Assembly (NCBI RefSeq): GCF_009828855.1 | Contig: NZ_WUAG01000001.1 | Coordinates: forward strand, 2,170,001-2,234,000 | Length of the DNA stretch: 64,000 bases | From: Psychromonas sp. L1A2 | Lineage (GTDB): Bacteria; Pseudomonadota; Gammaproteobacteria; Enterobacterales; Psychromonadaceae | Reading direction: 5' to 3' | Part shown: one piece after another, positions 1-9,312 of the stretch | Layout of the letters: each line of letters begins with the position of its first letter | How positions within the stretch are numbered: the first letter of the stretch is position 1 | Program-made: the position numbers and the translations under genes | The notes under the pieces: generated by a model | What the model was told of the DNA's origin: nothing | What the model saw: only the letters and a program-made list of their open reading frames with translations | Database searches by the model: none

Positions 1-753
1 TTGCTTAGCAGCAGACTGTTTAAAATAATCGATATCATGTCCACCCACATTGAAATTAACCAAGGCATTATGGGTTGGAGATAACATGGCAGAAGCACCA
101 CTGGTGATTGCTATCTTCATTCCTTCTGGATCAAAGTCTGCAAAACATAATAATTGATGCGAAACTTTAAAACGCCTAAAGAAATCGTAAGCACGACCCG
201 TACTTTGTTCTCGCTTTACGTCACCCCGATAAACCCATAAAGCATTCACTAAGTGTTTCGCATTGTCCAATAGAACTAATTTAGCCAAATTCGCCATCAC
301 CGCCAAGTTTTCAACCAACACTATTTGTTTATGCTCTATGGTTTCTATTTTATTAGCATTAATATAAATACCTAATGATGAGAACGCATTAATATCTAGG
401 ATTTTTGAATTAATTTGTAAGGTGTTCAATGAATTAACTAATACAAAGTCTTTACTAACAGCCAGTGCATTGTTTTTCTCATCATTGTCATTGGCGGCAA
501 TATCAATTCTAGATTGCTGTTGTGGATAAGCATCAAATAGTAGATCAATATTCCATTGTGATTTAACTAACTGAATAATGGCTAATCTATCTTTTTCTGT
601 ATAAAGCCAGTAACCATTAACAATGCGTCCAATTCGATGCGTATCAACCACCCATTGACAACTTTTAGCCGTCTTAACTTTGCCAAGGTCAGCTTTAAGA
701 TGCTTAGCAAAGAAGTTATATTGTGTTTTATTAAAAAGGTGATCGTTCATCAT
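1..753 (-). CDS. MksG/JetD-like Toprim-type nuclease subunit (3' part cut by window edge)
   Basis: This reading frame runs off the left edge, so only the first 251 codons are present. It starts with ATG at 753, overlapping the stop of the upstream mksF-like gene in a TAATG junction, which argues for translational coupling as the fourth gene of the SMC operon. I translated it by hand. The visible product contains a segment reading VLVENLAVMANLAKLVLL and later LLCFADFDPEGMKIAI. An acidic residue in V-E-N followed by a D-x-D-x-x-G motif is what the Toprim-like DUF2220 domain of JetD/MksG nucleases shows. In Wadjet systems this subunit cuts DNA extruded by the SMC motor. The C-terminal end cannot be judged. 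Family assignment rests on motif pattern plus operon position. Confidence 0.72.
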   Translation of the reverse strand, partial: MMNDHLFNKTQYNFFAKHLKADLGKVKTAKSCQWVVDTHRIGRIVNGYWLYTEKDRLAIIQLVKSQWNIDLLFDAYPQQQSRIDIAANDNDEKNNALAVSKDFVLVNSLNTLQINSKILDINAFSSLGIYINANKIETIEHKQIVLVENLAVMANLAKLVLLDNAKHLVNALWVYRGDVKREQSTGRAYDFFRRFKVSHQLLCFADFDPEGMKIAITSGASAMLSPTHNALVNFNVGGHDIDYFKQSAAKQ

Positions 754-1994
754 TAATTCACTTTGACTACAATATCGCTATAAGACCAGTTATGAGAAAT
801 ACCCGCTAACTGTTTTCCTTTAGGCTTTATATCAATAAGCGCTTGTTGAGCATTAGTTAACTTACAGTAACTACTAAACACTAACTCAACCCAGGCAACA
901 GGCTCTATATGCTGCTTTTCAATATGCCATTCTGGTAACGCTTCTTGCCAAAAACTCACCGCAGAAACAGCCTCATTAGTGGTAATAGCTAATTCGAATA
1001 AACGTTCTGTTTGCTCTTCAAAATAGTCATAACTAAAACTCATTGGCACATTATCTAAAACTTCAACGGAAGAGGTTTCACGCGCAGAAGGTTTAGTGAC
1101 ACTATTAAGCTTACGTAATGATTGTACTATTTCTATTAAAGCTTGCTCATGCGCCGTTTCTTTAACGTTAATATAAGATTTAATCGGCATAGGCGCTGCA
1201 AATCGAAGTGATTTAGGCAAGGCTTTGTCTTCGAAGATCGTGTCATTAATTTCAAATTCAGGATGCTTATTTAAGTATCGCGCCATATTACGCAATAAAC
1301 TTGCCTGTTTTTCATCACGTCTTAATTTGAATAAGCTAAGGCGCATACTATCAATGATGAAACGCAATCTTGGTAGAGTTTGATTAAACCAGTAAATAAA
1401 GCCACTAATTTTTCGTGCTAGCTCAACAGGACAAGCCCAATTCATCCACTCGTAACACGTTTCAGGGTCTATCTGTTGCAATTCCGTTAATAACTTTTGT
1501 GCGTAGGTTAACGCGCGCTCATTTTCACGGACTTTAGCACTGATGGTAGAAACAAAGCCAAACTGGCTAGAAATCGCATAATGCATGTTATCTAGGCTAA
1601 CGTTAAGATTGTCTTTCGCTTCGTATAGGAGATCGTCTAACTGATCTAAATAATATTCAGCGTCATCTTGCTGATCACCTATCACTGACAATCGGTAATC
1701 ATTCACTGTATCTTCTAAGACATCAATGACCTTACCCATATCGGTTAACTGACGATAACTGCTTTGTTTACGCATTAAACGATTAAGCATGCGCTTAAGT
1801 TCAGCACTCACTCGATAATCACCCGGCTCATCATCAGGTCTAAGTAATGATTTTTTATGCAACGCCGCTATTTTACGCGCGTCGTCACCATCACCTTGCA
1901 CTGAGCCAAAGACATAAGCTTCTGCTAATAATTGATCATTACTGCCTAATTGACGTAATAATTCAGCAACATCTTTCGTATCATAACCGGCCAT
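753..1994 (-). CDS. mksF: MksF/JetA-like kleisin subunit of an SMC complex
   Basis: A 413-residue, largely helical acidic protein. Its length is close to MukF (about 440 aa) and it sits between an MksE-sized gene and a JetD-like gene. It has no obvious catalytic motif, signal peptide or membrane segment, as expected of a kleisin that bridges the SMC heads. The N-terminal 70 residues are compatible with a winged-helix dimerisation domain, followed by helical stretches around 80-230. Its start (ATG at 1994) overlaps the mksE stop by one base and its own stop overlaps the next start, so the operon is tightly coupled. Assignment as the kleisin is by size, composition and position; I see no diagnostic motif. 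Confidence 0.66.
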   Translation of the reverse strand: MAGYDTKDVAELLRQLGSNDQLLAEAYVFGSVQGDGDDARKIAALHKKSLLRPDDEPGDYRVSAELKRMLNRLMRKQSSYRQLTDMGKVIDVLEDTVNDYRLSVIGDQQDDAEYYLDQLDDLLYEAKDNLNVSLDNMHYAISSQFGFVSTISAKVRENERALTYAQKLLTELQQIDPETCYEWMNWACPVELARKISGFIYWFNQTLPRLRFIIDSMRLSLFKLRRDEKQASLLRNMARYLNKHPEFEINDTIFEDKALPKSLRFAAPMPIKSYINVKETAHEQALIEIVQSLRKLNSVTKPSARETSSVEVLDNVPMSFSYDYFEEQTERLFELAITTNEAVSAVSFWQEALPEWHIEKQHIEPVAWVELVFSSYCKLTNAQQALIDIKPKGKQLAGISHNWSYSDIVVKVN

Positions 1995-2617
1995 TAGAAC
2001 AACAACTCTTCTTGTTGTTGGTCTACTGTTTCTGGTAACTCAATGCGTTCAGAATCATTTAAGAACTCAATTAATAAATACACTAAATCAAAACGAGCCG
2101 TTGCAAAGTAACGACTACTTCCCGTATTTTTACGGACGAAATAACCTAACTCTTCCAATTTATGAAAAACAAACACTAACTGTTCGCGGCTTTCCAGTTT
2201 ATTGGTTTTAAAAGGTTTTATAGCCGTTAAATGACGTAACTGTTCACGTAAGGTTTGATCATGTTCAAAAGGGTCAAATAAATCATTAATGTTGATGATA
2301 GATTTAGCATGAATAGGTAAGTCTGTTTGGCTAGCTGTTAAAATCAACTCTAGAAATTCCACTAATGGACGAAACATGCCTCTGATATCAGTAAACAAAG
2401 CACTGAGTTCAGCGGTATTATGACTATCCACTTCATTGAAAGTGCAATAGAAAGCATCGGCACTGTCTAAGTAAGTTAATTGACGGTCTAGATTTGATAA
2501 AAAATCCGTAACGCGATCTTGATTCGACTGCGCTTGTAAAAACAAATATTCGTCAGCAAATCCTGTTTCACAGATAACGGCACCGGTCAGTAATTGTTGT
2601 ACTGTTTGTTTAAACAT
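1994..2617 (-). CDS. mksE: MksE/JetB-like KITE subunit of an SMC complex
   Basis: A 207-residue protein, close to MukE/MksE (about 200-230 aa). The C-terminal half (about residues 125-195) reads like a winged helix: LREQLRHLTAIKPFK, then VFVFHKLEELGYFVR, then a beta hairpin ending in FDLVYLLIEFL. KITE proteins of SMC complexes have this fold and bind the kleisin. The start is ATG at 2617 with GGAG upstream, and it overlaps the end of the SMC gene by 8 bp. It is the second gene of the mksB-E-F-G operon. Confidence comes mainly from the operon context and length. Confidence 0.68.
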   Translation of the reverse strand: MFKQTVQQLLTGAVICETGFADEYLFLQAQSNQDRVTDFLSNLDRQLTYLDSADAFYCTFNEVDSHNTAELSALFTDIRGMFRPLVEFLELILTASQTDLPIHAKSIININDLFDPFEHDQTLREQLRHLTAIKPFKTNKLESREQLVFVFHKLEELGYFVRKNTGSSRYFATARFDLVYLLIEFLNDSERIELPETVDQQQEELLF

Positions 2618-5600
2618 CTTGGCTCTCCGTCTGTGTTGTTTCAGTAGTCATTGTCGTATTATTTGTTTCTTCACTATTATTTTTTTCTTCAACATCCAAG
2701 TGTAAAGAGGCTTTTTCCACTGATTCAACAGCTAATGACTCAGCGTTTAATGTGTCAGATACTTGCTTACGTTTTAATAGCAATTCATCTAAACGCGATG
2801 TTGGAATATGCGCATGGAAAATCTTATTGTCTTTAATTTTATAATGGCGTTGATATAACGATAATATATGACGATCCGTTGAAGGAGAAGCAGATAACAT
2901 GGTAATCGCATTATCATTAAACATCGTTAATAGCAGGTCGATATTCTCTGCAGCTAACTCACCTAATTCATCTACAGGTAGAATAATTTGTGTTTGTGTA
3001 TCACTTTCGCCTCTTAACATACCTAATATGCCAGCATATAGAGACAGCATCGCTAAATAAGATAACCCAGTCGAACTGATTTTTTTAAGCTGTCTAGCAT
3101 TACGAGCATGCTTTAACTGCCCTTTCTCAGAGATAGTAAACTCAATATCAAACAACTGATGATGTGCTAATGCAAAGCCATCACTTGGTAAATAAGCAGA
3201 CAGCTTTTGCATCGCAACGATTAAATCATCCGGAATTTCACCAACACCTTCGCGTAAATCATCACGATACTTATCAAATAACTTCGCAAACTGTTGTAAC
3301 GGTCCCCAGTAATCAAGTTCTTCTTGTTTCATGACGGTATTCACATTGATATCTGCTAATGCTTCAAAATGTGCAAGTTTGGTGACATTACTTGATAATT
3401 GTTTACCAATGCTTTTAATACGACGTGCAAAGTGTTCAATGTGTTGATAAAACTCATTGATCATATTGGCGTTAACCGTCACTAATTGATACGTGTTTTT
3501 CTGTTTTTGAACGGCGCTACTCAATAAGTCTGCAATGGGATGTTGGTATTTAAATAAGCTACGCGCCCCTTTATAAATATCGTTATCCGCCACTAGCTTA
3601 ACCCAGTTTTCATACAGCTCACTATTACCGTTGTTTTTACCAAAAGCGGTATTAAATTGCGTAATTTGGCTTTGTAAGCGTTTGTCGATCACTTTGAATT
3701 GTTTGATCCAATCACCACAGAACGTGACGGTTAAATCAGCATTATTATGAGGTTCAGTATCAGATAATATTGCCTCAATACCATATTGCTCACACTCTCG
3801 CTGTGCTAAACCAAGTTGTAGCAACAAATCAGCATCATCATTTAATTGTTGTGATACTTTTTTATGTAACTTCTGCTTTTCGCTAATTAAATGAGTTTTT
3901 TCAATGGTGACATCAGATAAGTTGTTTTCAAGACCACGCTTTTGCACTTCACGGTTTTGATTCTGTTCAACCAGTTGATCACGATGAATATAACGCTCAT
4001 TCATGAATTGTTGGTATTCACGCGCTTTACGCGCCCAAACAGCACAAGCTTCAAGCTGTTCAGTTAATTCAACTCGTTGTTTAATACGTTTATCCACTTC
4101 ACCATCGGGATCTAACTTGTCTAAGGCTTGATCGCGTTGTTGTTTATAATCTTTTTGACGTGTTTTAGCACTCTCTTGAATGGACGCTAACTGCTCTTCT
4201 AATTGTTCTAATTGGCTATCACGATCCGACTCAATCACCATACGTTGATCTAGCATTTGATTGTTAAGATCAAAACGTTGTTCTTGTTGTAACGCTTTAA
4301 ACTCTTCTAATTTAACTTGTTGTTGTTTAATTTTAGTATTGAGTTTTTTAATATTATCTTCAAACGCTAACGCAGCCTGTTTTAAATAACGTTGCTTTTT
4401 AATGTCGAGGTTTTCTTGTTGCGTTTTAAACTGCTCACGTTTCAATTCTGCTTTTTGTAAGCTTTGCTTACGTTCACTGATCAGCAGTTGTTGATTATTA
4501 ATCTGTTTATTAAGTTCACTTAACTGTGTGCTTAACGCTTCACCCTGCTGATTCAAGGTGGTAATTTTTACTTCGATTTCATTTAATTTCTCACGTAACT
4601 CGTTTTCATTCAGCTGCAAGTCATTATCTTGTAGTTGGTCCAAGTCGATTTGTAATCCAAATAAACTAAGAGGAGAGTCTTGCACTAACCATTGAGGTGT
4701 TAAATCTTTGCGTGCTAATTGCTCTGCAGACAAGACTCGCCCAATATTATCTTTCCAGCCGGCAGCTTGGCTTTCATTGGTTAAGAAGTGCTGAAGTGAA
4801 TCTACTTCAGGTAATAATTGCAGTTGTAATTGTTGACGAGATTTTTTAGTACTGTCGAGTTGGCGATTGTTTTTAGTATGTTGTTCTAGTAATAAAAGAC
4901 GCTGTTTATCGAGTGTATTTAATTGTTCGTTGTCACTGCTAAGTACTTGTAATAGATCGCTTAAGTTATCTTTCACTTCAGACATATTACGTTGGTTAAG
5001 CTCAATCTCAGTTTGTAACTCAGGATCGACTTTAATGCTTTGTTGTTCCATCTCCAGCATTTTTAACTGGTTTTGTAAGGTCTGCAGATCCATATTAAGT
5101 TTTAAATAGCTTTCGTTTAATTGCTCATTTAATTTACTTAACTGACCTTGGTAAGTTTCAGAGATAATAGACAGCTGAACACTGGCTTGATCTTTTACCT
5201 TAGCGACTTGCTCATTATTACGCGCTTCATCTTTTACTTTCTGTAAGGTTAACGCTTGTAACAATGATTCGAATTTAGATTGGACTTTATTTAAGTTACC
5301 TTCAAAAGCTTCAATGATTTCATTTACATCGTTCAGTTGTTGTTGGTAACGAGGTGCGTTATCAGCTTGAAGTTGGAAACTTGCGGCATCGTTATCGTCG
5401 AATTTTAATTTATCGTCATCTAATAAATCGATACGACTTTGATCCGCTTCTATTTTAGCAGCCAGTTTACTGATGTCAGTTTGTAGTAAACTACTCTGCT
5501 CTTTTAACTGCCTATCCAATGTAGTGATTTCATCTTTGAATTGAGACTTTTGCTCACTACGCTGTGTTTGTAATGAAGAAATCGTTTGTTGATGATCTAA

Positions 5601-6425
5601 CATTTCCGCATGTAAATGCTGTAATTTCACTAATAAATTATCTAACTGCGTAAAGTCAGTTTGCCAAAGTGCAATTTTATCACTTACTTTTTGAATAGAA
5701 CGACTGGCTTGAATATCCGCTAACCACAAGCTTATATCTTGCTTATTAAGGGTTATTTGTTCTTTTTCTTCACCTACTGACCTTGCGATATGATCACTAG
5801 CAATAGCTACCAGCATTTGTTTTACCGCATCAAAATCAAGGTTCTTTTCGATGGTGCCGTTAACCACTTTATCTAAATGTGGTGTTGCTAAATCACTGAA
5901 AGCGAATCTATTTTGCAGTTGTCTGACTTCTTTAACTTTACGGCCACTGCGTAGGTTTTGAATAACTTGTCGGTATTTATCGACCCCTAAATAAACTGAA
6001 CATTCAACACCTAAGTTACGATAAACTCTTTCTACTTCAGATACGGTTAGAGGCACTTGGTTATCGCCAATAAACAGATGACTATCAAAACCACTATCGA
6101 TAAATTTAAACTGTACGCCACGTCCATCTGAACTCGCTAACGCCATACAAATCTGACCACCCGGACGTTGGTATTCATAAACCAACATACTTGAGTCTCT
6201 TGGAAGATAGTAATCGGCAAAATTCTTAGCTTGATCGACCTTACTAACGATATCACTCGGGCGCATTCCATAGAATAAAGGTAACAAACGCATTAAGGAC
6301 GTTTTACCCGCACCATTAGTCCCTTCAAGTTGAGTATGACCAGATAAATCTAACTCGTTAACTTGTCCTTTCCAAAAGCTATCGATAATAATAATACGTA
6401 ATAATTGATAAGCTTGTTGTGCCAT
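2610..6425 (-). CDS. mksB: MksB/JetC-like SMC ATPase
   Basis: A 1271-residue SMC-type ATPase. The N-terminus has an ABC/SMC head with Walker A GTNGAGKTSLMRLLPLF near residues 35-51. Two long glutamine- and lysine-rich coiled-coil stretches (about 260-560 and 600-830) are separated by a hinge-like region. The C-terminal head around 1110-1180 carries SSTGLSYLAML and a Walker B-like IILPVDELGEL. The C-terminal 60 residues are low-complexity, Thr/Glu-rich. Its length lies between typical MksB (under 1000) and MukB (about 1480). Start ATG 6425 has AAGGAA upstream. It leads the operon and is followed by mksE, mksF and the nuclease-like mksG, which points to a plasmid- or foreign-DNA-restricting Wadjet-like complex rather than plain MukBEF. 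Confidence 0.85.
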   Translation of the reverse strand: MAQQAYQLLRIIIIDSFWKGQVNELDLSGHTQLEGTNGAGKTSLMRLLPLFYGMRPSDIVSKVDQAKNFADYYLPRDSSMLVYEYQRPGGQICMALASSDGRGVQFKFIDSGFDSHLFIGDNQVPLTVSEVERVYRNLGVECSVYLGVDKYRQVIQNLRSGRKVKEVRQLQNRFAFSDLATPHLDKVVNGTIEKNLDFDAVKQMLVAIASDHIARSVGEEKEQITLNKQDISLWLADIQASRSIQKVSDKIALWQTDFTQLDNLLVKLQHLHAEMLDHQQTISSLQTQRSEQKSQFKDEITTLDRQLKEQSSLLQTDISKLAAKIEADQSRIDLLDDDKLKFDDNDAASFQLQADNAPRYQQQLNDVNEIIEAFEGNLNKVQSKFESLLQALTLQKVKDEARNNEQVAKVKDQASVQLSIISETYQGQLSKLNEQLNESYLKLNMDLQTLQNQLKMLEMEQQSIKVDPELQTEIELNQRNMSEVKDNLSDLLQVLSSDNEQLNTLDKQRLLLLEQHTKNNRQLDSTKKSRQQLQLQLLPEVDSLQHFLTNESQAAGWKDNIGRVLSAEQLARKDLTPQWLVQDSPLSLFGLQIDLDQLQDNDLQLNENELREKLNEIEVKITTLNQQGEALSTQLSELNKQINNQQLLISERKQSLQKAELKREQFKTQQENLDIKKQRYLKQAALAFEDNIKKLNTKIKQQQVKLEEFKALQQEQRFDLNNQMLDQRMVIESDRDSQLEQLEEQLASIQESAKTRQKDYKQQRDQALDKLDPDGEVDKRIKQRVELTEQLEACAVWARKAREYQQFMNERYIHRDQLVEQNQNREVQKRGLENNLSDVTIEKTHLISEKQKLHKKVSQQLNDDADLLLQLGLAQRECEQYGIEAILSDTEPHNNADLTVTFCGDWIKQFKVIDKRLQSQITQFNTAFGKNNGNSELYENWVKLVADNDIYKGARSLFKYQHPIADLLSSAVQKQKNTYQLVTVNANMINEFYQHIEHFARRIKSIGKQLSSNVTKLAHFEALADINVNTVMKQEELDYWGPLQQFAKLFDKYRDDLREGVGEIPDDLIVAMQKLSAYLPSDGFALAHHQLFDIEFTISEKGQLKHARNARQLKKISSTGLSYLAMLSLYAGILGMLRGESDTQTQIILPVDELGELAAENIDLLLTMFNDNAITMLSASPSTDRHILSLYQRHYKIKDNKIFHAHIPTSRLDELLLKRKQVSDTLNAESLAVESVEKASLHLDVEEKNNSEETNNTTMTTETTQTESQDV

Positions 6426-6802
6426 GGAAGTTCCTTGTTAACTAAAATATGTGAAAGAAAAGAGAAAAATACTGCATTGTTTTGGCAGTATAAAAATTCG
6501 ACGCAAAAAACTCGTCAATTTATCGTTCTTAATCAATTTTGTCGACCAGTTTTCGGTCAGACATTGCGTTAATTTGATTAATTGCAGGTTATCTAATCAA
6601 TCCTTTTAAAACTCAAATACAAACAACACTATAAATTCAAATATAAAGCTAGATTCTAATTGATATCAAACTCAATACCATCGTAAGTTGACGATTAGGA
6701 CTAAGTAACCTCAATAACGGATAAGTAAAACGAGATAGGATGGTTATCCAGAATCTAGACTCAATAATAAACAGTACTAAATAAAATGTTAATGGTTGAC
6801 AA
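6426..6802. other. Intergenic gap between mksB and the DUF1415 gene
   Basis: 377 bases, AT-rich. Apart from the candidate promoter near 6500 I see no gene, RNA or strong hairpin. The stretch 6570-6800 has no evident structure. Confidence 0.6.
6487..6518 (-). promoter_or_regulatory. Candidate sigma70 promoter for the mks operon
   Basis: On the minus strand a TTGACG -35 box (6513-6518) is followed by a -10 region reading TTTATA or TATACT (6487-6494), with spacing of 18 or 20 bases depending on which hexamer is used. It lies about 60 bases upstream of the mksB start. The match is good but the spacing is slightly long. Confidence 0.45.
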
Positions 6803-7345
6803 TTAACTTTTAACCAATAGACAACTCGCTAATAAATCAGCAAAAAATGGGCTGCCCTTCTTGTTTAGAAACTCGATATTTCTGTCAGGAATAGCATCAA
6901 CATCAGGATGCGCTGCAATTGCTTTTTCCATGCTACTTTCTCGAATAATATGTAAAGTTGGATAAGGTGAACGGTTACTGTAATTTGATGCGGCTTCTTC
7001 CGGATCACCTTCAAAGCAATAATCAGGATGAAAATGTGCTAACTGGTAAACTCCTTCGTAGTGACTCATTTGTAACAGATGATTTGATAAATACACAAGA
7101 TCCAGAAAACTATCAAAACCGCTACAGGCTTCACTCAAAATCAATAAGGTAGTTTCAGTCTGTTCATTATTATCCAAAAAAACACACTCTTCTGTTAAAC
7201 GCTCTAATACGCCTTCTATTTCAGTACTATTTTCTTCACAATAACGAATGCTACCGCGATCCACTTCTTTTTTAGCAAAAGGACAAATATTGTATTTCAC
7301 AATCACTTTATTAACCCACGCTTGAGTACTACTTACTACGTCCAC
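6803..7345 (-). CDS. DUF1415 family protein
   Basis: A 180-residue soluble protein of the DUF1415 family, whose function is unknown. Recognisable family features are an N-terminal W-V-x-K-V-I followed by NICPFAKKEV, a central LAHFHPDYCFEG and NRSPYPTLHIIRE, and a late HPDVDAIPDRNIE. I keep the GTG start at 7345 because AAGGGAA lies 7 bases upstream and the family begins close to the W-x-x-K-V segment. It is a single-gene unit between the mks operon and a patatin gene, both also on the minus strand. Confidence 0.82.
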   Translation of the reverse strand: MDVVSSTQAWVNKVIVKYNICPFAKKEVDRGSIRYCEENSTEIEGVLERLTEECVFLDNNEQTETTLLILSEACSGFDSFLDLVYLSNHLLQMSHYEGVYQLAHFHPDYCFEGDPEEAASNYSNRSPYPTLHIIRESSMEKAIAAHPDVDAIPDRNIEFLNKKGSPFFADLLASCLLVKS

Positions 7346-7383
7346 AATGTTCCCTTATTCTTACTAACAGCAAGCTTTTAGAT

Positions 7384-7455
7384 TGCTTACTTAGTTAATT
7401 AGTTACTTATCAACTTACTTAGCTACTTAACTACTTAATAACTTGTTTAATGCTG
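7384..7455. repeat. Degenerate short tandem repeat (ACTTAnTT-like)
   Basis: Between the patatin and DUF1415 genes, variants of TTACTTAGTTA/ACTACTTAATA recur six to seven times at irregular spacing of 8-13 bases. It is imperfect and short, and a role in transcription or mRNA structure is not evident. Confidence 0.4.
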
Positions 7456-7487
7456 TCTATTTAAAACGAAAGACTTATCAACAACAT

Positions 7488-8423
7488 TTATTTACTGACT
7501 AACTGCTGATTATTATTCAAAATCTTTTCTGCGCTCTTATAGCCAAGGTCGATCATCTCTCTTGCTCGGTCGAACTCTAGTGTGCCACAAGCATTACGTG
7601 CAATAACAATATTATAATCCGCTGGATAAGCGGCTAGCTTTAAACGTGCAATCGTACTTTGCATTGCATCAAAGGCTTGATCTGCAATATCGTAAGCTTC
7701 TAAGCTTGAAGGTTTAGGCACTATGCCACCTAAATTATCACTCAACTGTTTTATATAATGTCCAATCTTCTGCTGAAAAGATAATTCGTCAACACTGGTG
7801 ATTACTTCACTAAGCGTGTCCGGGTCAGGACAATTATGATTCATTTCACCACCTAAATTGACGGCAATAGTACGGTCAGTGTGATCACTAAAAGTAGGGG
7901 CAATAGGTACAGGGTTTAAGACTCCGCCATCAATAAGTTGCACCCCTTTTCTTAAAACAGGTGTAAAAAACAATGGTAATGATATAGAAGCTCGAATCGC
8001 ATCAAATAAACAACCTGAGTTTATCCAAACTTCTTTTTCATTTTCAATATCAGCAGCGACGGCAGTGAATTTAAGCGGTAATTCTTCTATTAACTGATCA
8101 CCCAATAATTCTCTTAGCGTATCAATTATTTTATCACCACGTAATAAACCACTCGACGTCCACGAAATATCTAACAATGAAACAATCGATAGTTTATCTA
8201 AGCCACATACCCACTGTTCGAATTCATCTAACTTCCCTGCGGCAAAAACACCACCAATAAGTGCGCCAATTGAACAGCCTGAAATAGATTTAATTTGATA
8301 ATCATTATCTACTAACCATCTTATAATACCGATATGAGCCATGCCTCTAGCACCTCCACTACCCAGTACTAGTGATATGTTTTTATTAGACGTAGAAGTC
8401 GTTCCCGTTATATCGATATGCAT
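7488..8423 (-). CDS. Patatin-like phospholipase (RssA/YchK type)
   Basis: A 311-residue patatin-family lipid acyl hydrolase. It begins with the oxyanion-hole motif GSGGARGMAHIG (about 21-32), has the nucleophile elbow GCSIG (about 49-53) and the catalytic Asp in LIDGGVLNPVPI (about 165-176), so the Ser-Asp dyad is intact. There is no signal peptide, so it is probably cytoplasmic or inner-membrane associated, as for the RssA subgroup. Start ATG 8423 has an AGGCTTTTT upstream. It is monocistronic and divergent from the DUF2913-like gene. The natural substrate is unknown. Confidence 0.85.
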   Translation of the reverse strand: MHIDITGTTSTSNKNISLVLGSGGARGMAHIGIIRWLVDNDYQIKSISGCSIGALIGGVFAAGKLDEFEQWVCGLDKLSIVSLLDISWTSSGLLRGDKIIDTLRELLGDQLIEELPLKFTAVAADIENEKEVWINSGCLFDAIRASISLPLFFTPVLRKGVQLIDGGVLNPVPIAPTFSDHTDRTIAVNLGGEMNHNCPDPDTLSEVITSVDELSFQQKIGHYIKQLSDNLGGIVPKPSSLEAYDIADQAFDAMQSTIARLKLAAYPADYNIVIARNACGTLEFDRAREMIDLGYKSAEKILNNNQQLVSK

Positions 8424-8667
8424 AAAAAGCCTTAGAATAATGAAGTGTAATTAGTTTAAAGAAATTTACCGCTATTATGAAGTTTTTAAGTGACTTTAAT
8501 GAAAGCAATACCCTATATAGCTTGGATTTTAACGGATCTTCCGTACTCTTTTGATCATCGCTGTCCGTTTATCATCAAATAGTAGTAATTAGCTTTTCTT
8601 TACTTGTCCCTATGTTGTTACCCTGTCATACTTTTAACCTTATAATTTTTTCATTAGTAGGATCATC

Positions 8668-9312
8668 ATGACTAGTTTTTCAACATCAATTCATCACGTC
8701 GTTACCAGTGCACTAGCAGACTTAAATGAAGCACAGTTAAAAGGTAAAATACCAAAAAATCCGCTTAGTGAAACGCATTTCCTAGCCGCTTGGACGACTA
8801 ATGCCATTAAGAAAAAACGTTTTGAAAGTGATGTGGTACCGACTTTAACAATATGGCAACGTAAAGCACGTAGCTTAGGTAAAAATGCAGCGTTAGTTGA
8901 AACATTTACTGCCATTAAACAAAGCTATGAACATGTTTTTAATGAAGCGTTAACCCCAAAGATCGTTAACAAAGATCAAGTTATCGCGCTTTGTGACAAA
9001 TTAACTGAACAACAATGGATGGTTAATACAGACTTAGAAGTGGGTGAAAAGTTGAATCGCCATAGTGGCGGTCAAGCTTCAATGATCATATGTAGTGCTG
9101 AATTTGAGTCTCATTTTGAAGAGGGTATATTAGTTAAACCAATCAGTTTATATATTCGTGGGGATGTTACTGAAGCTCTGCAATCCGCTTTTGATCAATC
9201 TCTTTTATTATACAAAGTCACTGATTACAAATCTAAAGTAAAATATCATGGGGAATACATCATTTATCCAAATAATAACGGTGACTTTTTACCTGAGCTA
9301 TTAGAAATCTAA
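8668..9312 (+). CDS. Conserved hypothetical protein, probable DUF2913 family
   Basis: A 214-residue protein without signal peptide or membrane segment. The C-terminal part (SLYIRGDV, then KVTDYKSKVKYHGEYIIYP) resembles what I recall of DUF2913, a gammaproteobacterial family of unknown function; the N-terminal HFLAAWTTNAIKKKRF also fits. Start ATG 8668 has TAGGA upstream, and a TATAAT hexamer at 8641-8646 is a possible -10 box. The stop codon abuts the ATG of the next gene directly, so the two are probably co-translated. The family name is from memory and could not be checked. Confidence 0.6.
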   Translation: MTSFSTSIHHVVTSALADLNEAQLKGKIPKNPLSETHFLAAWTTNAIKKKRFESDVVPTLTIWQRKARSLGKNAALVETFTAIKQSYEHVFNEALTPKIVNKDQVIALCDKLTEQQWMVNTDLEVGEKLNRHSGGQASMIICSAEFESHFEEGILVKPISLYIRGDVTEALQSAFDQSLLLYKVTDYKSKVKYHGEYIIYPNNNGDFLPELLEI

